Position numbers and translations under genes: made by a program
Notes under the pieces: model-generated
What the model saw: only the letters and a program-made list of their open reading frames with translations
What the model was told of the DNA's origin: nothing
Databases searched by the model: none
Part shown: in pieces, positions 11,368-24,019 of the stretch
How the letters are laid out: every line of letters starts with the position of its first letter
Position numbering within the stretch: position 1 is the first letter of the stretch
NCBI GenBank assembly: GCA_019137255.1
Contig: WPDH01000234.1
Span: forward strand, 62,001-126,000
Direction: 5' to 3'
Length of the DNA stretch: 64,000 bases
Source of the DNA: Corinectria fuckeliana
Lineage: Eukaryota; Ascomycota; Sordariomycetes; Hypocreales; Nectriaceae

Positions 11368-14300
11368 TTATGATGAAGCGTCCCGCACCAAGTCCGCAGC
11401 CTCCCTAGCCAACAAGCTCGCAGACTCGTCTGCGTCGTCGTCGTCGTCGCTTTGCCCGGCCCGGGCAGCCTCCTCCTCTTCGACCTGGTCGGCGGGGCGG
11501 CGACGCTTCACGAAGTCCTGCTTGTGGGCCTCGGCGAGGATGCGCGAGAAGTTGCGCCTGCTGACGACGGTGTCTGTCCTGCGGCGCGTGATGCCCTCCT
11601 CGACGAAGGGGCTGCCGACGCCTGTGGCCGTGGCCGTGGACGGCCTGCCGGCGCCGGCGGCGGCGGTGGTGGCGGAAGAGACGGCAGTGCCCTGGCGCGA
11701 AGGCGAAATCGGCAGCGTGTCGGCGCTGGCGCGGTTGATGAGCGGCTCGATGTGGTAGGGCAGCGGCACGTCGCGGGAGGCCTTGTACTGGGAGACGTTG
11801 GCGCAGTGCTCGTTCTCGACGCGGAAGAGCGCCCACATGCCGCGGCGGGTGACCTCCATGAAGGCGACCATGAAGGAAACGATGGTGGAGTGCTGCTTGT
11901 TGTGGGTGAAGATGGCGTAGAAGATCCACGCGAACCGGAGGATGGGGTCCGCCACCATGATGAAGTAGTAGAGCCCGCGCGTCTTCAGGGCGAGGATGTC
12001 GCGCAGAGCCCAGTGTCGCGATCCGGGCTGCAGGAGAGAGAAATCCATAAACACATCCCAGATGCCTGTTCTGTGTCAGAAGCGTTGGGGGCAGGGGGGA
12101 AGTGTGACGACTTACAGCAGTAGACGCTGTTGACGGTAGAGAAAGCAATGAAGAGGCCAAGATGGGTTCGGGAATTATCGAAGCGGTAGAGAGAGAGCAT
12201 GACTGCGGCCAAGATGGTCGCCGTGTACTTGCCGCCGTTGACTAGATGTGGAAAGATGTTGCGAGTGTCTCTATACCGACGCAGACACTGAAGCAGCCGC
12301 CAGATGGGCGGCAAGGCTGTAAAGAAACCAAGCAAACGGGAGTGCTGAGAGTTACACTGCACTGGGTCATCCCACTTGTTCGCATACAGGCAGAAGAATA
12401 ATTCCAAGTTCTTTTCCACTTGTTAGCTGCCTGTGGGCGTGGGGCTGTAACGGGGAAGACATACCGCAGTCGCGTATGTAAGAGAGCAATAAATATCACC
12501 AAGAAAGAAATCCCGGAACTCAACGGGATAGATGCCGGCCAAAAGCAACCGCCACTGCATACAAAGTTAGCATGAATTCCCTCAGGGGACACACGGCTTG
12601 GGCAGATACTTACATGAGAATAGGCAAACCACTTCCGGCTCCGATGCCACAGTAACGGGCCCGGGAAGAGTATCAAAACGGCGGATATGAAGATCAGGAC
12701 CACGGGATAGTATATGTACATCTCGGCAGCGCCGTATCTGCTGAAGTTGACCCACATGATGAGGCCCAGAAGGAGAAAGAAGAAGCTGGGAAACTGAGCC
12801 AGCTCTCTCCAATCTAGGGAGTGCCGCTGGTCAAACTCGAAGATGAAGGGGTAGTTGACTTTGCTCGCGTTCCAGATTGCGCAGTCGACGCAGAAGAGAG
12901 AAAATAGAAAAAGCATGAGGAAATAGCCGCCGTATATCTGCATCAGGTAGCTCGTCTGGAGCTGGATCTCGGCGTCTTCGTGAAACAGCAGCTGAGATCC
13001 GTAGATGAGACCCTGAATGGCGAAGACGGCGCCCGTTCCGATGAGCAGGCCGTTCCGGAACATGCTGGTGGACTGGTCCTGGGGCTTCTTGGTCAGTTGG
13101 CGCAGCTTGCCCGCGGCCAGCTTGTGGTTGCCGCGCTCAAAATAGCGGGCGTAGAGGTCTTCCACCACCTGGATGTGGTTCTCGAGCACGTCGCTGTTGA
13201 CGAACCATGCCTTGTTGACCTTTTCATTCATGTAACGGTATGGCGGCCGGGCGTTGGTTGCCTTGTCGTATTTCTTGTTCAGCTTCCGGAACGCGGTCCG
13301 GTTGAGCATGGCATACGACTTGAGCAGCTCCATGCCGCGGTAGAACTCCTGCAGCGCCAGCTTCAGCTTGCGCTTGGCTGTGCGGTAGGGCACTTGGTGG
13401 TCCTCGGGTCGCCGGATGTAGTCCCTACTCGCGTCGCCCTGACTGCCGCCGTTTTCACGCGGACTTGGGCCCATCCGCTGTAACGCCTTGGAGTTCGGCC
13501 CGAGGGGGAAGATCTTGGACTTGATGGGGTTGAGCAGACCGTTCAGCTTGTCGTTTCCGTTCTCGTGGCTGGGTTGGAAGGCTCGCTCGTCTTGGAAGGC
13601 GGCCTGGGCCATCTCTTGGATCCGGCGATTGCGCATCTCGTGCAGTTGCACCCTCAGAATATCAAGTCGCTGCCCGGCCTGCTCCTCCTTCATCTTGTAG
13701 AAGCTCTCGACCTTGTCCAGCTCAATGTCTAGAAAATCAAAAAGTTCTTGCTCCCTCTCTCGCACGAGGTCGAAGTTGTGCAAGTTGATGTCGACCCTCC
13801 GATCGCTTCTCGCAGTTGACGTATGCGTAAACAGTCGGCGGAGGTGTCCCGGCGACTCGTCATCGGCTGGGCGTCTAGGGATCTCCCCCATTGCCGGTGA
13901 TGTGGGGGATACCGCCGCTGGCACGGCATTCAAAGAGATGCTTCGTCGGTGGCTGTACGGGTAGAAGTCTCGGCGCGTGGTTTCGACGTGCCCTGGGACG
14001 TCGTGGATATCGGATTGGAGTTTGATGGCGGGAGCAGGCAATTCGAAGTCAGTGTGACTGTGCAGCTTCGATATCGGCGCTGGCTCCTCGGGAGTCGCAA
14101 CAATGCTGCCATAGTGGCGGTGATCGTCCGTCCCGGTCAAGGCGTCGGTTTCGTTTCGGCGTGATGGGGGAATGGCCTTGGCCGTCGTCGACGAGGACGC
14201 TGTGCCCGGGATCGTCACCGAGTCGTTGCCCTCGCTCCTGTTCGCCGTGTCGCGGCCGGAATTCCTCGACCGGCTGAAGGGTTGCCGGGGCGTCAGAGGC

Positions 14301-14544
14301 GCGAGAAAGGTCGAGGCGCGAAGTGGCCCGCCGGCATTGGGAGAGGCGTTCGCGCGCGAGATGGCTCTGGTGACGGCCTTGACGTATTTCTTGCCGGCCT
14401 TGTAGTTGAGATACTTGATGCGCCATTCTGCGATGGCACGGGGAGTCAGTTATCGAATGCCTCTGTAGCTCGGCTGGCTTCGGGGAAGTCGTGAGATGGA
14501 TTACCAGGCACAGCTTCTCGCTCGAGATCCTTTGCGAACTTCAT
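11368..14544 (-). CDS. syg1: SYG1/XPR1-like SPX-EXS phosphate homeostasis protein
   Basis: Membrane protein of the SPX-EXS family, whose members bind inositol pyrophosphates through SPX and export or sense phosphate. Five exons on the minus strand (14505-14544, 12614-14427, 12465-12554, 12116-12410, 11368-12065) give 978 residues. The SPX domain begins at Met1 (MKFAKDLEREAVPEWRIKYL) and resumes after a variable Ser/Pro-rich insert, with the helix motif FYRGMELLKSYAMLNRTAF and KLNKKYDKA. Membrane spans follow (about 13050-12600), then the EXS domain with FCLYANKWDDP, TRRGMWALFRVENEH and CCIWDVFMDFSL. The acceptor before NLELFF was chosen because it restores the family frame; an AG six bases upstream would not. 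The C-terminus is basic then strongly acidic (a run of Asp coded by a GTC/GAC repeat near 11431). Yeast Syg1 is linked to G-protein pheromone signalling; the transport role is inferred from XPR1. Confidence 0.94.
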
Positions 14545-16627
14545 GACGCAGGCTGTCGGGCAGCAGCGCCAGCATGTTCTATGGCCTGGCAACTGCAGGG
14601 ACGTCGTGGGGCATCAAGACCAAGCGGATGCGACTGGTCGGCGGCTTGAAGACCTTGCGGCTTGCGGCTTGGCAAAGGGATGCCTTGCACGAGCACTACG
14701 CTTCGTGGTGTGGGCACAAGTTTCCTGGTCCGAAGTTTGTCAATAATCCAGCCTGTGAGAGTTGTCGTCGGGGACATTAGGCATTAGGGGAGCCCGGACG
14801 CTGGGCCGCTCGGGCTACCAATGGGTTTTTGACGTCAGTGCGTTGGGCCTCAAACGGCAATCCCCATATTATCCGCCATTTCTATCCCGTCACAATGAAA
14901 AACGTCATCGGGGGCGACTGTGCATTTTAAACCTCAACGGTTTTCCGCCTCTCTTAATCCTCTTGATCTCACCAGCCTTCCTTACCCGGATTTCTTTAGG
15001 CTGACGAGCTGCAATCTATCTAAAACAGTAAATGCCGATTCCGGACCCGTCGTCTGTCTTTGCTGCAGGGCCTGAACTGACCGACCAATCCTGACAACGA
15101 CTTGTCTTGGCTGGGCTTCACCTTCGCTCTCCTACAAGGTTCTAACCTCAGACAAATGCAAGCCATTTCCAAGCCGTCGGCTCGGCCCGTTCTTGTTCAC
15201 ATGCGCTGCACGGGTGAGGCCTACGCCGAGCTGTCCCAAGGCTATAGTGAAGAACCTTCATATTAACTTTACTCCATGATCCCGTGATTAGGGGTATTGT
15301 AACAGGAAGCGAACGACTTTATAGGTGCTGTCCGTGACTCCCTTGCTCCTGAAAGTCCTCATACCATTCTCGCTATACTTCGCGAATAATTCGCTATTCA
15401 GCTGTATGATGTTTCTAGTCGGGCCGCACAGCACGTGCCCTATATCGAATTTCCCTCTTATCTACTCTCCTTAGAGATAGTCCTGCTAATAGTAGTAGTA
15501 GAGCAGTTGGGGCGCCTCTGAGGTCGATATCACAAAGGTAGAGTGAGCCGTAGGTGAGATACATAGCATCCTGGGTGACAGGGCTTTGACTACTCGATTC
15601 GTAATCGTCGGGGACAGGTGGGTGAGCTCTCACGCGGATCATGCTGCGGTCTACCCTCAGGCGCCATGCGCCGCTTTCCAACGTGGATATTTCTACGCAA
15701 GTCAATATGTGTATCTTGGAAGAAGATAAGTATCTTACCCACGCTGTGGGCTCCAAGATGGCCATAAATCGATCCGTCTGGCGGTGAGGCTCTTTCGTAG
15801 GGCGATTCACGGGCCGAGAATGGCGGATGAGTTTGCTAGGGTACGCTTCCTCAAGGCGAGTGCGATGGAGGAGTCGAGTAAGAAGGCCTTGCCGATTCCA
15901 GGGGTGGCGAGATGAGGTCACAGGTGAGAATCCCAGGTCTGGCTGGTAGTCGAGACTTGATACTAGCATCATGAAGTGCCTCACTCTTGTCAGCAATGCA
16001 GAGGACGTGACAACAAGGGGTACGGACAATCCCAACTATTGGAGCCGGGAGGAGAACGAGGAAAGGGGGAAACAAGGCGGTTGAGGGCGCAGATGTGGAA
16101 ACTCAGGGCGACTGAAGGCTTGAGTAGGCATGACATTCATGAAGTCCATTGTTAAGCAGTAAAAGAAAATTATCCGGGTCGAAGCGAAGATAGGACGGTC
16201 TAATATAGGAGTTGCGTTCCCTAGCAACAGCTCTAGGAGTAACGTAATGATCCTAATGGAGATGCTAAAAGACGTTCAGCCGTTTTCCCTTGCCATCTAC
16301 CAGTACCTTGGTCAGGACACGGCTTAACAGGGCGAGGGGACTATTTTGAGGCATGGTGTGATTGCCCAAGGCAACCCACTCAACCGCCTCCAAATCACGT
16401 TTCCACACGAAAGGAACATCGCTGTTTCTCCCCAAGCCTAAGAATTATTGACAGTTTCCCCTGCGATAGCCATACCCCTCAGTATCGACCTCTTACCAGT
16501 GCTGACTTTAAAAGGTTAAGGTCTCTCCTACTACCTAAAGCAGAAAACGCCTTTCGTCTTGTTGCTATAGATATCAACGATAGCCCATACAGCTACTATC
16601 TAGGGCGCCAGGCTCTAGGCTCCTGTT
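14545..16627. other. Gene-poor region upstream of syg1
   Basis: About 2.1 kb. It contains the syg1 promoter at its left end. A 206-codon minus-strand frame at 15415-16035 has no domain I recognise and no convincing splice continuation, so I leave it uncalled. The DNA becomes more AT-rich from about 14,850. Confidence 0.45.
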
Positions 16628-18045
16628 ATGTCTCAATCAACCGCATCCACCTCTACCAAACGCCCTGCTGTCCCTAGGACCACTGTTGCAAGCAAGAACT
16701 CTATGAGGCCCTGTGCTGCCATGATTGGGTTATAGGATGGCTTCATCTTGGCTGGCAAGGCTCTTGGTGTCGAGCCTGTCGTTGACGTCAAGTTGATGTC
16801 TTTCCGGAGTCCCGACACCAATTCCTCTGTGGGGTTCCAGCTTGTGTTCCCTCGTGGGGAGATGAATGAGGATGATGGTATCAGTCGATGTCATGAGTGT
16901 AAGTTCTCAACTCTATCTTATTTGTTTATTTAGTAAAGTGCTGACTTTGCGCAGTCGTTCTGAGCGGAAACAAAGAGGAGCAAGCTGCTCCCTCTGACAC
17001 GTTCACAATCACCGTCAAGTTTCCCTGCGGCGGACGAGTACTCCATCGATAAAGTCCCTGAACCATTTCGAGAACGAGACAAGATCTCCAAGTTCAACAG
17101 CTGGGTTAACGAAGATAAGCTAATCCCAGACTTAGGCTATCTCTGCTTTTCTCGCTTTTCCATCAACATTACCGGTACCCACCTCTACGCTGTCGCCATA
17201 GCTGATGAGGCTAAGGTCCTTTACAATCCTGCCAGTCAGACATGAGATCCTCACCTCCACCCTCATCCTAGCCAATCTTGCCAGTCGGAATTAGCAGGGC
17301 TGTTTACACCAAGTCTCCAATTGAATTTGTACTCTCCTATTAAAGTGTGCTCTAGCAAACTCGTCAGCTTATTCCGTCTGCGCATTACCTTGCGGGTTAC
17401 CATCTGGAGCAGGTCAATTCGTAACCCTTCAACTAGCCTAGTCGTGGACTGACATAACTTTCTTGCCTCCTAGACTGCACCTATCCTCTACACGTTCCTG
17501 GACTAAGACGATCATGTCTTCGGCACGAGCAAGGGACTCAAATCTAAACAGCGCGCGAGGAGGATATCTTCAAGCGTTCCAACGAGAAGCGTGACAGCTT
17601 CAAGGTTTAGCCCATCGTCCCGTTCCAGGGCTCACCGCCTCCTCCACTCATAGTGCACTTGAAAAAGATGCTAAGCAAGGCTCCGGTCAAGAGGATTATT
17701 GTGGAGGATGCCGGCGGCGAGAGTAATACCTAGACTTAGGGAGGCCTCGGCCATTAAGCCGGCGCCGTAACACGCTGAGTCGACCTAATAAGCTCAAGGT
17801 TCAAACACCACTGCACGATCTCGAGGCACATCGAGGCTAGAGCCAAAGAGAAGAAAGTCGAGAAGGTCGAGGAGACTAAGAAGGCCAGTGAGGGAAGAGG
17901 TAAGGGAAAAGGGCGCAGGAGAACAAACGGTCCGCTATGCATTCCTCCGAAATCGTCGGCTGGAAATGGGGCGCAAAGTGATGAGGCTTCGATGGAGATG
18001 TCGGAGAGCCTTGCAGTCGTTTTGAGTGAAGACCTGAGCCACTGA
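16628..18045 (+). pseudogene. Decayed protein-coding gene, family not recognised
   Basis: A coding-like stretch with broken frame. From an ATG at 16628 the frame reads MSQSTASTSTKRPAVP, hits TAG at 16733, then continues in the same frame with ordered sequence (KALGVEPVVDVKLMSFRSPD) to a credible intron (GTAAGT at about 16900, GCAG near 16955). After that the frame is lost by a shift near 17030, and a second frame carries DKVPEPFRERDKISKFNSWV and INITGTHLYAVAIADEAK before stopping at about 17244. A third block (about 17590-18045) is Lys/Glu-rich with further in-frame TAG and TAA codons and ends SEDLSH-stop. Several stops are TAG or TAA where CAG/CAA could have stood, compatible with C-to-T change, but I cannot measure a RIP bias. 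No domain or transposase motif was recognised. Confidence 0.45.
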
Positions 18046-19211
18046 TTGACAGATGTGCTAGACGGTAACCTGGGGGTCTAAGAGTCTAGCAAAATATCTG
18101 CGCTGATACGAAGGTTTTTGTGTCGTTGTCGTGACTGTCATCGTCACTCTTAGTAATGTTGCTACATTCGGTGCTTTCATCTTCGACTATGATGAGTTAT
18201 TTACTGACGAATTGCATGGTGCTAGCAACGTTGACAGCATTAAAATGGGAATTTTGCAGATTTGCGCCAAACGCAAGATCTTCTAATCGTTGCAAGTCGC
18301 ATCGGCTGTGCGGTCTAGAAATGGTCTTTAAAGCTGATTACTGCTAGGTTGAAGAAGAGCGAGGTTCAATTTCGCCCATCTAGGGTAAAAATCAGGTGAG
18401 TTACTTAGCTAGATGACGACACCAGACTATAATGATCAGTAAGACAAGAAAGTCACTATTTATTAGTTTACTTTGGAGAGCCGAAAGACGCGATGGCGCG
18501 GGTCGTCGTGGTGGCCTCGCGAAAGCCTCTTAGGTGGTGCCTTGACGCCCTGATACTCTAATGCTGTGATGCGCCGATGCGTTAATGACCTAATACCTAA
18601 CTCCAGGAGATTTCCATCTCTGCCAAACGTGAGGCCATCCAGCGGGGACAGATAAGCTATTAGGTAGCCAGATGGTAGAATAGTTTTGTGGGCGGGATGG
18701 ACCTGAGGCATCGGCTACCTGCTCCTTCCCCAGTTGGTGACTGCGACCGCATTAACCATTAGCCGTACATAGATATGTAGTAGGACTACATCAATCCTGA
18801 TCCAACCTAGGGGCCACAAAGAACATCATTCCATGAGGTCGGTTGAGTGCTCTGGCAGATATACTGACAGTCGACCAGGGATGTTATTAACTGTAGCAGG
18901 GATAACCGCAACTAGTTGCCATAGCGACGTCCCCAGTCCCCACCCCTCAGCTGCAGCATGTCGCCTCGATGCTCCAAAGCCCCGAAGCTCCAAAGCTCCG
19001 AATTCCTTTCAACAAGAAGTCGTTAATTACCCATTTCACTCCGCCCCATTCTGGAGTTCAGTGATTCACTAGCTCGCGCCTGCGTTCTTGAAGAAATCGT
19101 GCAGAGCTTTACCCGACGCCTCACCAAACACGCTTCGTCGCGTCTAGCTTCATCCAAGCACGCGCAAATCAGGCATTCTGCTTTCCTGGTTCTCCCAGTC
19201 GCCTTTACATC
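18046..19211. other. Intergenic region / cyk3 promoter
   Basis: About 1.2 kb of mixed composition with no recognisable gene. The last 200 bases are the presumptive promoter and 5' leader of cyk3. Short open frames on both strands overlap without domain features. Confidence 0.5.
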
Positions 19212-22200
19212 ATGCCGCAACCGCCGCCGTTACCAACGAAGTTTCCATGCTGGTGCAGAGCTATCTATTCTTGGGGAGGAGAGGTAAATTACACGCCACC
19301 GCAGAGTCCCATCCCAGCTGACACAAGCCGCAGTCCAAGCATGACCTGGGATTTCTAGAAGGAGACCTGATCCTCTGTCTCAACGCCGGCGATGGAAGTT
19401 GGTATACGGGGAAACTTTGGCGTGACGCCAGAACTACAGGCGTTTTCCCTAGCAATTTTGTAAATATTCTCCCCGAATCATTTACGCCAACGACGAAGAC
19501 CGCGAGCCCGCAAGCGAGCACGCCGCCCAGCACGGCACCGACGAAATCCAAGACGTTCCGAAAGCCGTTCGAGGCATACGCGAAGGCCCCTCATTACACG
19601 AGTGCGAAGCAGCCGGAGGTGTTTCGAGAGCCACCACCCAAGTCGCGGACACGACAGGACTCGAGCGCTTCCTACGCCCAAAGCACACACAAGGTTGAGA
19701 GAACTCCTTCGCCAGCTCCGCAGATATACGATGCAAGGAGACCATCACCAGCTCCGTCCTATGGCTACGGCTCAAGGGCTCCATCCCCGGCACCGCCCCA
19801 CGGGTACGGATCAAGAGCTCCTTCACCAGCTCATGGTTACAACGCCAGAGCTCCTTCGCCAGCTCCACCTCACAGTTACGGCTCAAGGGCTCCATCTCCG
19901 GCACCACCCCACGGATACGCCAGAGCTCCTTCGCCAGCTCCGCCTCACCACTATGCTACCAGAGCTCCCTCGCCCGCTCCCTCATTCCGCCCTCAGAGCT
20001 TCCGCGGAAGCCTGGAGAGACGAAACTCGCCACCTCCACCACCGCCACCACCTCACAGGCACGTCACAAGAACGAGATCCAATACCATGCAATACGGTTC
20101 CATGGAAATATCCCGCCAAGGATCTCATTTACAACGCAGCTCATTGGAAATCGCCCGTCAAGGATCTAATTTGCACCGCAACTCTATGGAAATCGCCCGC
20201 CAAGGGTCGGGTTTGCAACGCGGCTCTATGGAAATTGCCCGGGGACCCAATGACTCGCACCGCTCTATGGATGTTGTCCGCCAGGGGTCGGGTTTACAGC
20301 GCAACTCTATGGAAATCGCACGCCAAGGTCCCAGTCTGCAACGCGGCTCTATGGATATTGTCCGCCAGGGATCCAACGCTTCATACCACTACGATATTTC
20401 GAGGCAAAACTCCCATAATTCCTACAGACCTCCGAACCCCCCAGCGAGGCACGAATCACGAGGGTCGTTTGACGATAGAAACTATATTCCGTATACTCCC
20501 GGTGCAGTGTCGCCGGCTCCACCATCTCCAGCAGGGGGGATGACGCCTTCGCCACTCAGGGAAGCAATGGATGGTGTCATGGAGCAGCTGGGTCAGTTGG
20601 GAAGTCTAAGCGGCTCGCGAAGGGTAGAGTCGCCTGAGCCAGAGGACCCTTGGTCGCCAGAGTCCTTTGACATGGTATCTCGCGGGTCGCAGCGAACACA
20701 GGAGCGAGCACGGCCAAGAACATCATTGGGTATAGCACATCCAGACGAAGGCTACGAGACGTGGAGTGGCGAGTCTTCCCAGGAGGTATCTTGCCAAAGT
20801 GGCTCTGGTGGCGACAAGTTGAGTAGCTACGTCGACCGCATGGAGAAGCGGTTCCAGAAGATGCACAGCTCAAAGGAGGACAACCCACCGCCTCCACCTC
20901 CCAAGAACATGCCAGACCGCCCCAAATCTTCGATGGGAGGGTCAGTTACGTCCGAACGAAAGCTACGATCGCGAAAGTCAGCTTATGAGATTGGCCGGGG
21001 AATCGCGAGAACATACACAACCAAGACCAACGCCACAAACTCGTCATCTGGCAACCAAAGCAACACCAGCTCGTCCACGCAGAGCAGCGCCAGAACTTTG
21101 TGGAGCGGCGCGTCAGCAAGTGCGTTTAGTTCGACCAGCGCCGGTAGTCTCGCTAGAGCTGGGAACCGCGCTCAGAGCGCCCTAGGTATCCGAGACGCCG
21201 AGGCAGACAGGCCCGAGACGCCGTTCACCGGGGTCACGTACCACAGCAGCCATGCCAGCGATGCCAAAAGTCGGCCACGGACTCAGGCCGGGTTCCACGA
21301 AGATTCCTCGGGATTGGGAGGCCTCGTACAGTTGGGAGGTCTGGTGCAGCCGAAGCCCGCAAAGAGGAACATCTTCCGGAAGATACTGGATACTGCAAAG
21401 ACTGGCGTCGCTAGTAGCCGAGGTGGTCTTGTATCAGGTGGCCTCAGTGGATCCGAGTCGACAAATAGATCCCCTTTCGCTCGATCGATGCCACCAGGCT
21501 CGTCGCCGGCTGCGGGCTTGGGCAAACCAAACTACGGGCGAGATGCCGCAGCCGATATGGGCCTCAGCGGAAGTGTGGACTGGGTCCAGGTCCGTCGGGA
21601 CATTAATCGATCGAACTCCATCAGCAAGAATGAGCAGATTGAGCGCCGGGAGCGATGTCAGATGATGGATCACCCTGCGCTAAACCCTGTCGATGAGCTA
21701 TACGAAGCTGTTGAGGGAGACGAGGGTGCGGACGGAGAGCCGGTGGAAGACCCCATCAACTACCACGCCATCAGCCTCACTCAAGTCGACAAGAACTCAC
21801 GATTCATCAGTGGTCTTCCGAGCACAACCACTGCGGCTACTCTAGCCACGACGTACGTATGCCGCCCGTTCCGGAGCGATGTGCAACGACTCCGAGCCAT
21901 CTTCACCTGGGTTTCCGAGAGAATCTGCTGGGAGGAAGAGTTTGAAGGAGATATTGACACACGGCGCGTGATTTCTTCCAAGAGAGGCTGTGCAGAGGAG
22001 TACGCGGTCTTGGTGTCCGAAATGTGTACGGCGGTTGGCATTCATTGTGAGATTGTAAGAGGCTATCTCAAATCACCGGGTGAGGTTCCTGAGATCAACA
22101 TCATGCCCCGGTCAAACCACTGGTGGAATGCCGTCGTGGTCGACAACGAATGGCGGATGATGGACTGTTGTCTCGCAAGCCCATCGAATCCCCGACGCGG

Positions 22201-23263
22201 GCTCTACTCGAGTGCAGCCACCACGGCAACCGACCCTTGGTGGTTCCTCACCCGACCCCTCGAAATTTGCTGGACACACATCCCCGAGCACCACAGTCAG
22301 CAGCACATTGTGCCTCCAGTAGCCCATGAGACGCTGTTAAACTTGCCTTGCACATCTGCGCCGTTTTTCCGCAATGGCTTCGAGATGGTGGACTACAATA
22401 CGTCGCTAAACCGGATAGAGGATCTGGAAATGGTCCACGTGAAATTCAACGTACCCGCAGACGTCGAGATCGCCGCCGAAGTCGAGGTGCGCGGATACTC
22501 ACGAGATTCCGATGGTGACATCTTCGAGAGCGGAGACGTTGTCAAAAAGCGAGCCCTCGCGCAGGCCGAGTGGTTCAATGGAATCAAGCGATACACCGTC
22601 AAAGCTGTCCTGCCAGGAGACGAAGGTCAAGGCACTCTGAAGGTTTACGCTGGCAAGCGAGGGTTGATGCACAGTATCAAGGACATCCCGCATCCTCTAG
22701 CCTTTACGCTGCCGATTGTTCACACCGGCGAAAACCCTCCTTACGAATTTGTGATGAGACACCCTACTCCTCACGCACAACGGCACGACATTTACGTGGT
22801 TCAGCCTCAATGTCAACAACTCGCTCTGAACAACACGTTCGTCTTTGCCATCAGACAGCATCCGAGTGCCTTGTCGAACGGGGCTCAGTCGGGTCTTACA
22901 CCATCCTCAAACCCCGGCGGCACAAGTCCCGTCCCCTTTGCCCGACCAGGGTCTTCCATGAGCATCAACGCGTCCAGTGTCAACGGCTCCCAACCCAGCT
23001 CTGCTAGCGGCATGGTGGCTGGGAAGAAGCCCGCAAAGCTGGCCATCCAAACGCCAGGAGGCAAGATTCTCCGTCTTATGAGGAAGGAGGACCGTAAGGG
23101 CATCTACGTGGGCAGAGGGCTATCGATGGGAGACGATAACAGCGACGGAGGCACCTGGGAGACCATCATCAAGTGCTCCGAAAAGGGTGTGTGGAGGGGA
23201 CTTGTGCTGGCAGATCGCACGGCGCGATGGTGCGTATTTGCCGAATGGGTGTGCTTGGGCTGA
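19212..23263 (+). CDS. cyk3: Cyk3-like cytokinesis protein (SH3 + transglutaminase-like)
   Basis: Cytokinesis regulator acting at the actomyosin ring and septum. Two exons (19212-19283, 19334-23263) encode 1,333 residues; the first exon supplies MPQPPPLPTKFPCWCRAIYS, the start of the SH3 domain, which continues with DLGFLEGDLI, GDGSWYTGKL and GVFPSNFVNIL (residues about 12-75). Next come about eight RAPSPAPPHGYGS-like repeats (residues about 157-250), a proline run, and about seven 14-residue repeats of the type SMEIARQGSGLQRG (about 280-372). A long Ser-rich linker leads to the transglutaminase-like domain: Cys910 in KRGCAEEYA, His953 in SNHWWNAVV and Asp968 in WRMMDCC line up as a possible triad. 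The fission yeast homologue is regarded as catalytically inactive, so activity is not implied. The C-terminal part ends in a compact domain (GKILRLMRKEDRKG). The SH3 would bind proline-rich partners such as Hof1/Inn1 class proteins; that is family knowledge. Confidence 0.92.
19730..20003 (+). repeat. Coding tandem repeat, RAPSPAPPHGYGS-type units
   Basis: About eight degenerate units of 33-39 bp inside cyk3 encode Arg-Ala-Pro-Ser-Pro-Ala-Pro followed by a Tyr/Gly-rich tail. Unit number is likely to vary between strains because the DNA copies are close to identical. Confidence 0.8.
20098..20382 (+). repeat. Coding tandem repeat, SMEIARQGSGLQRG-type units
   Basis: About seven units of roughly 42 bp inside cyk3 encode Ser-Met-Glu-Ile-Ala-Arg-Gln-Gly-Ser plus a variable LQRG/LHRN tail. 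Each unit pairs Arg/Gln with Ser, resembling repeated phosphorylation or docking sites. Confidence 0.8.
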
Positions 23264-24019
23264 TGAGCTGGGGCAGGAGTTTTGCACTTCTACGATTTTT
23301 GTTTTCTAATACCCGAAGGGGACATTGCATACCCTGGCGCTGGGGATTTCTTTCTGTGCAGCCACTTAGATGAGCATGGTCTTTGTTTGAGATGTCGACA
23401 TGACATGGAAAAGCCGTGGTGGTGTATGAGGCTTATGTATATCTGTAACATTACCGGATGGCACAAGTATAGAGCACTTGTTTGAAGCAATACGTTCCAG
23501 AGAGCTATTACAATTCTATTCCTCGCTATATTACCGGTTATAATCCTGAATGTCAGCTTTACTTCTCCAAATACTTATGCATGCTGAGCTTTCGGCTCTA
23601 ATTCAACGTTAATATGTTCCAGATTTCATTGCGCCGCAACCAAGAGCCGGCAGGCGCTAATGGCGCTAGGCAGCCCCAAAACAGCCAATCACGTGGCTCC
23701 GCGACACGACCATCGGACCCTGGGTCACATCGGGACCCCGACCTTTGACCTGCACGCGGCGGATCGAAAACCAACGACAAGACGACAGTCGTCGACGACG
23801 CCAGAAGCAGACAAAACCGACACGCGGACGAGCGCCGTCGCCTGCGGTTTTCCACGAACAAGCCCAAACCACAAGGGCAGCGCGCGCACCGCCGAAAAGT
23901 CATGAAGCAGCATCGCGCCAGCTTGCGCCCCGCGACGACAATCAACTCCGGCTGTGGATGGTGAGGCCGTCTGGATCTGGTTCTGGTTCTGTTTCTGGTT
24001 CAGGGTGTAGCTCGAGGCT
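23264..24019. other. Intergenic region / mau2 promoter
   Basis: About 750 bp holding the cyk3 3' UTR (AT-richer, to about 23,630) and then a GC-rich promoter of mau2, with a compound CCAAT/CACGTG site at 23685-23695. Confidence 0.55.
23685..23695 (+). promoter_or_regulatory. CCAAT box directly abutting a CACGTG E-box
   Basis: The sequence reads CCAATCACGTG, a CCAAT-binding-complex core followed at once by a bHLH E-box, about 325 bp upstream of the mau2 ATG. Both motifs are standard fungal promoter elements; function here is inferred from position only. Confidence 0.4.

Noticed and set aside
15415..16035. 206-codon minus-strand frame upstream of the decayed gene
   Set aside because: No recognisable motif; the one candidate intron inside it breaks the frame when removed.
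19602..20543. 313-codon frame within cyk3
   Set aside because: Shadow frame created by the tandem repeats; the cyk3 frame carries the SH3 and transglutaminase-like domains.
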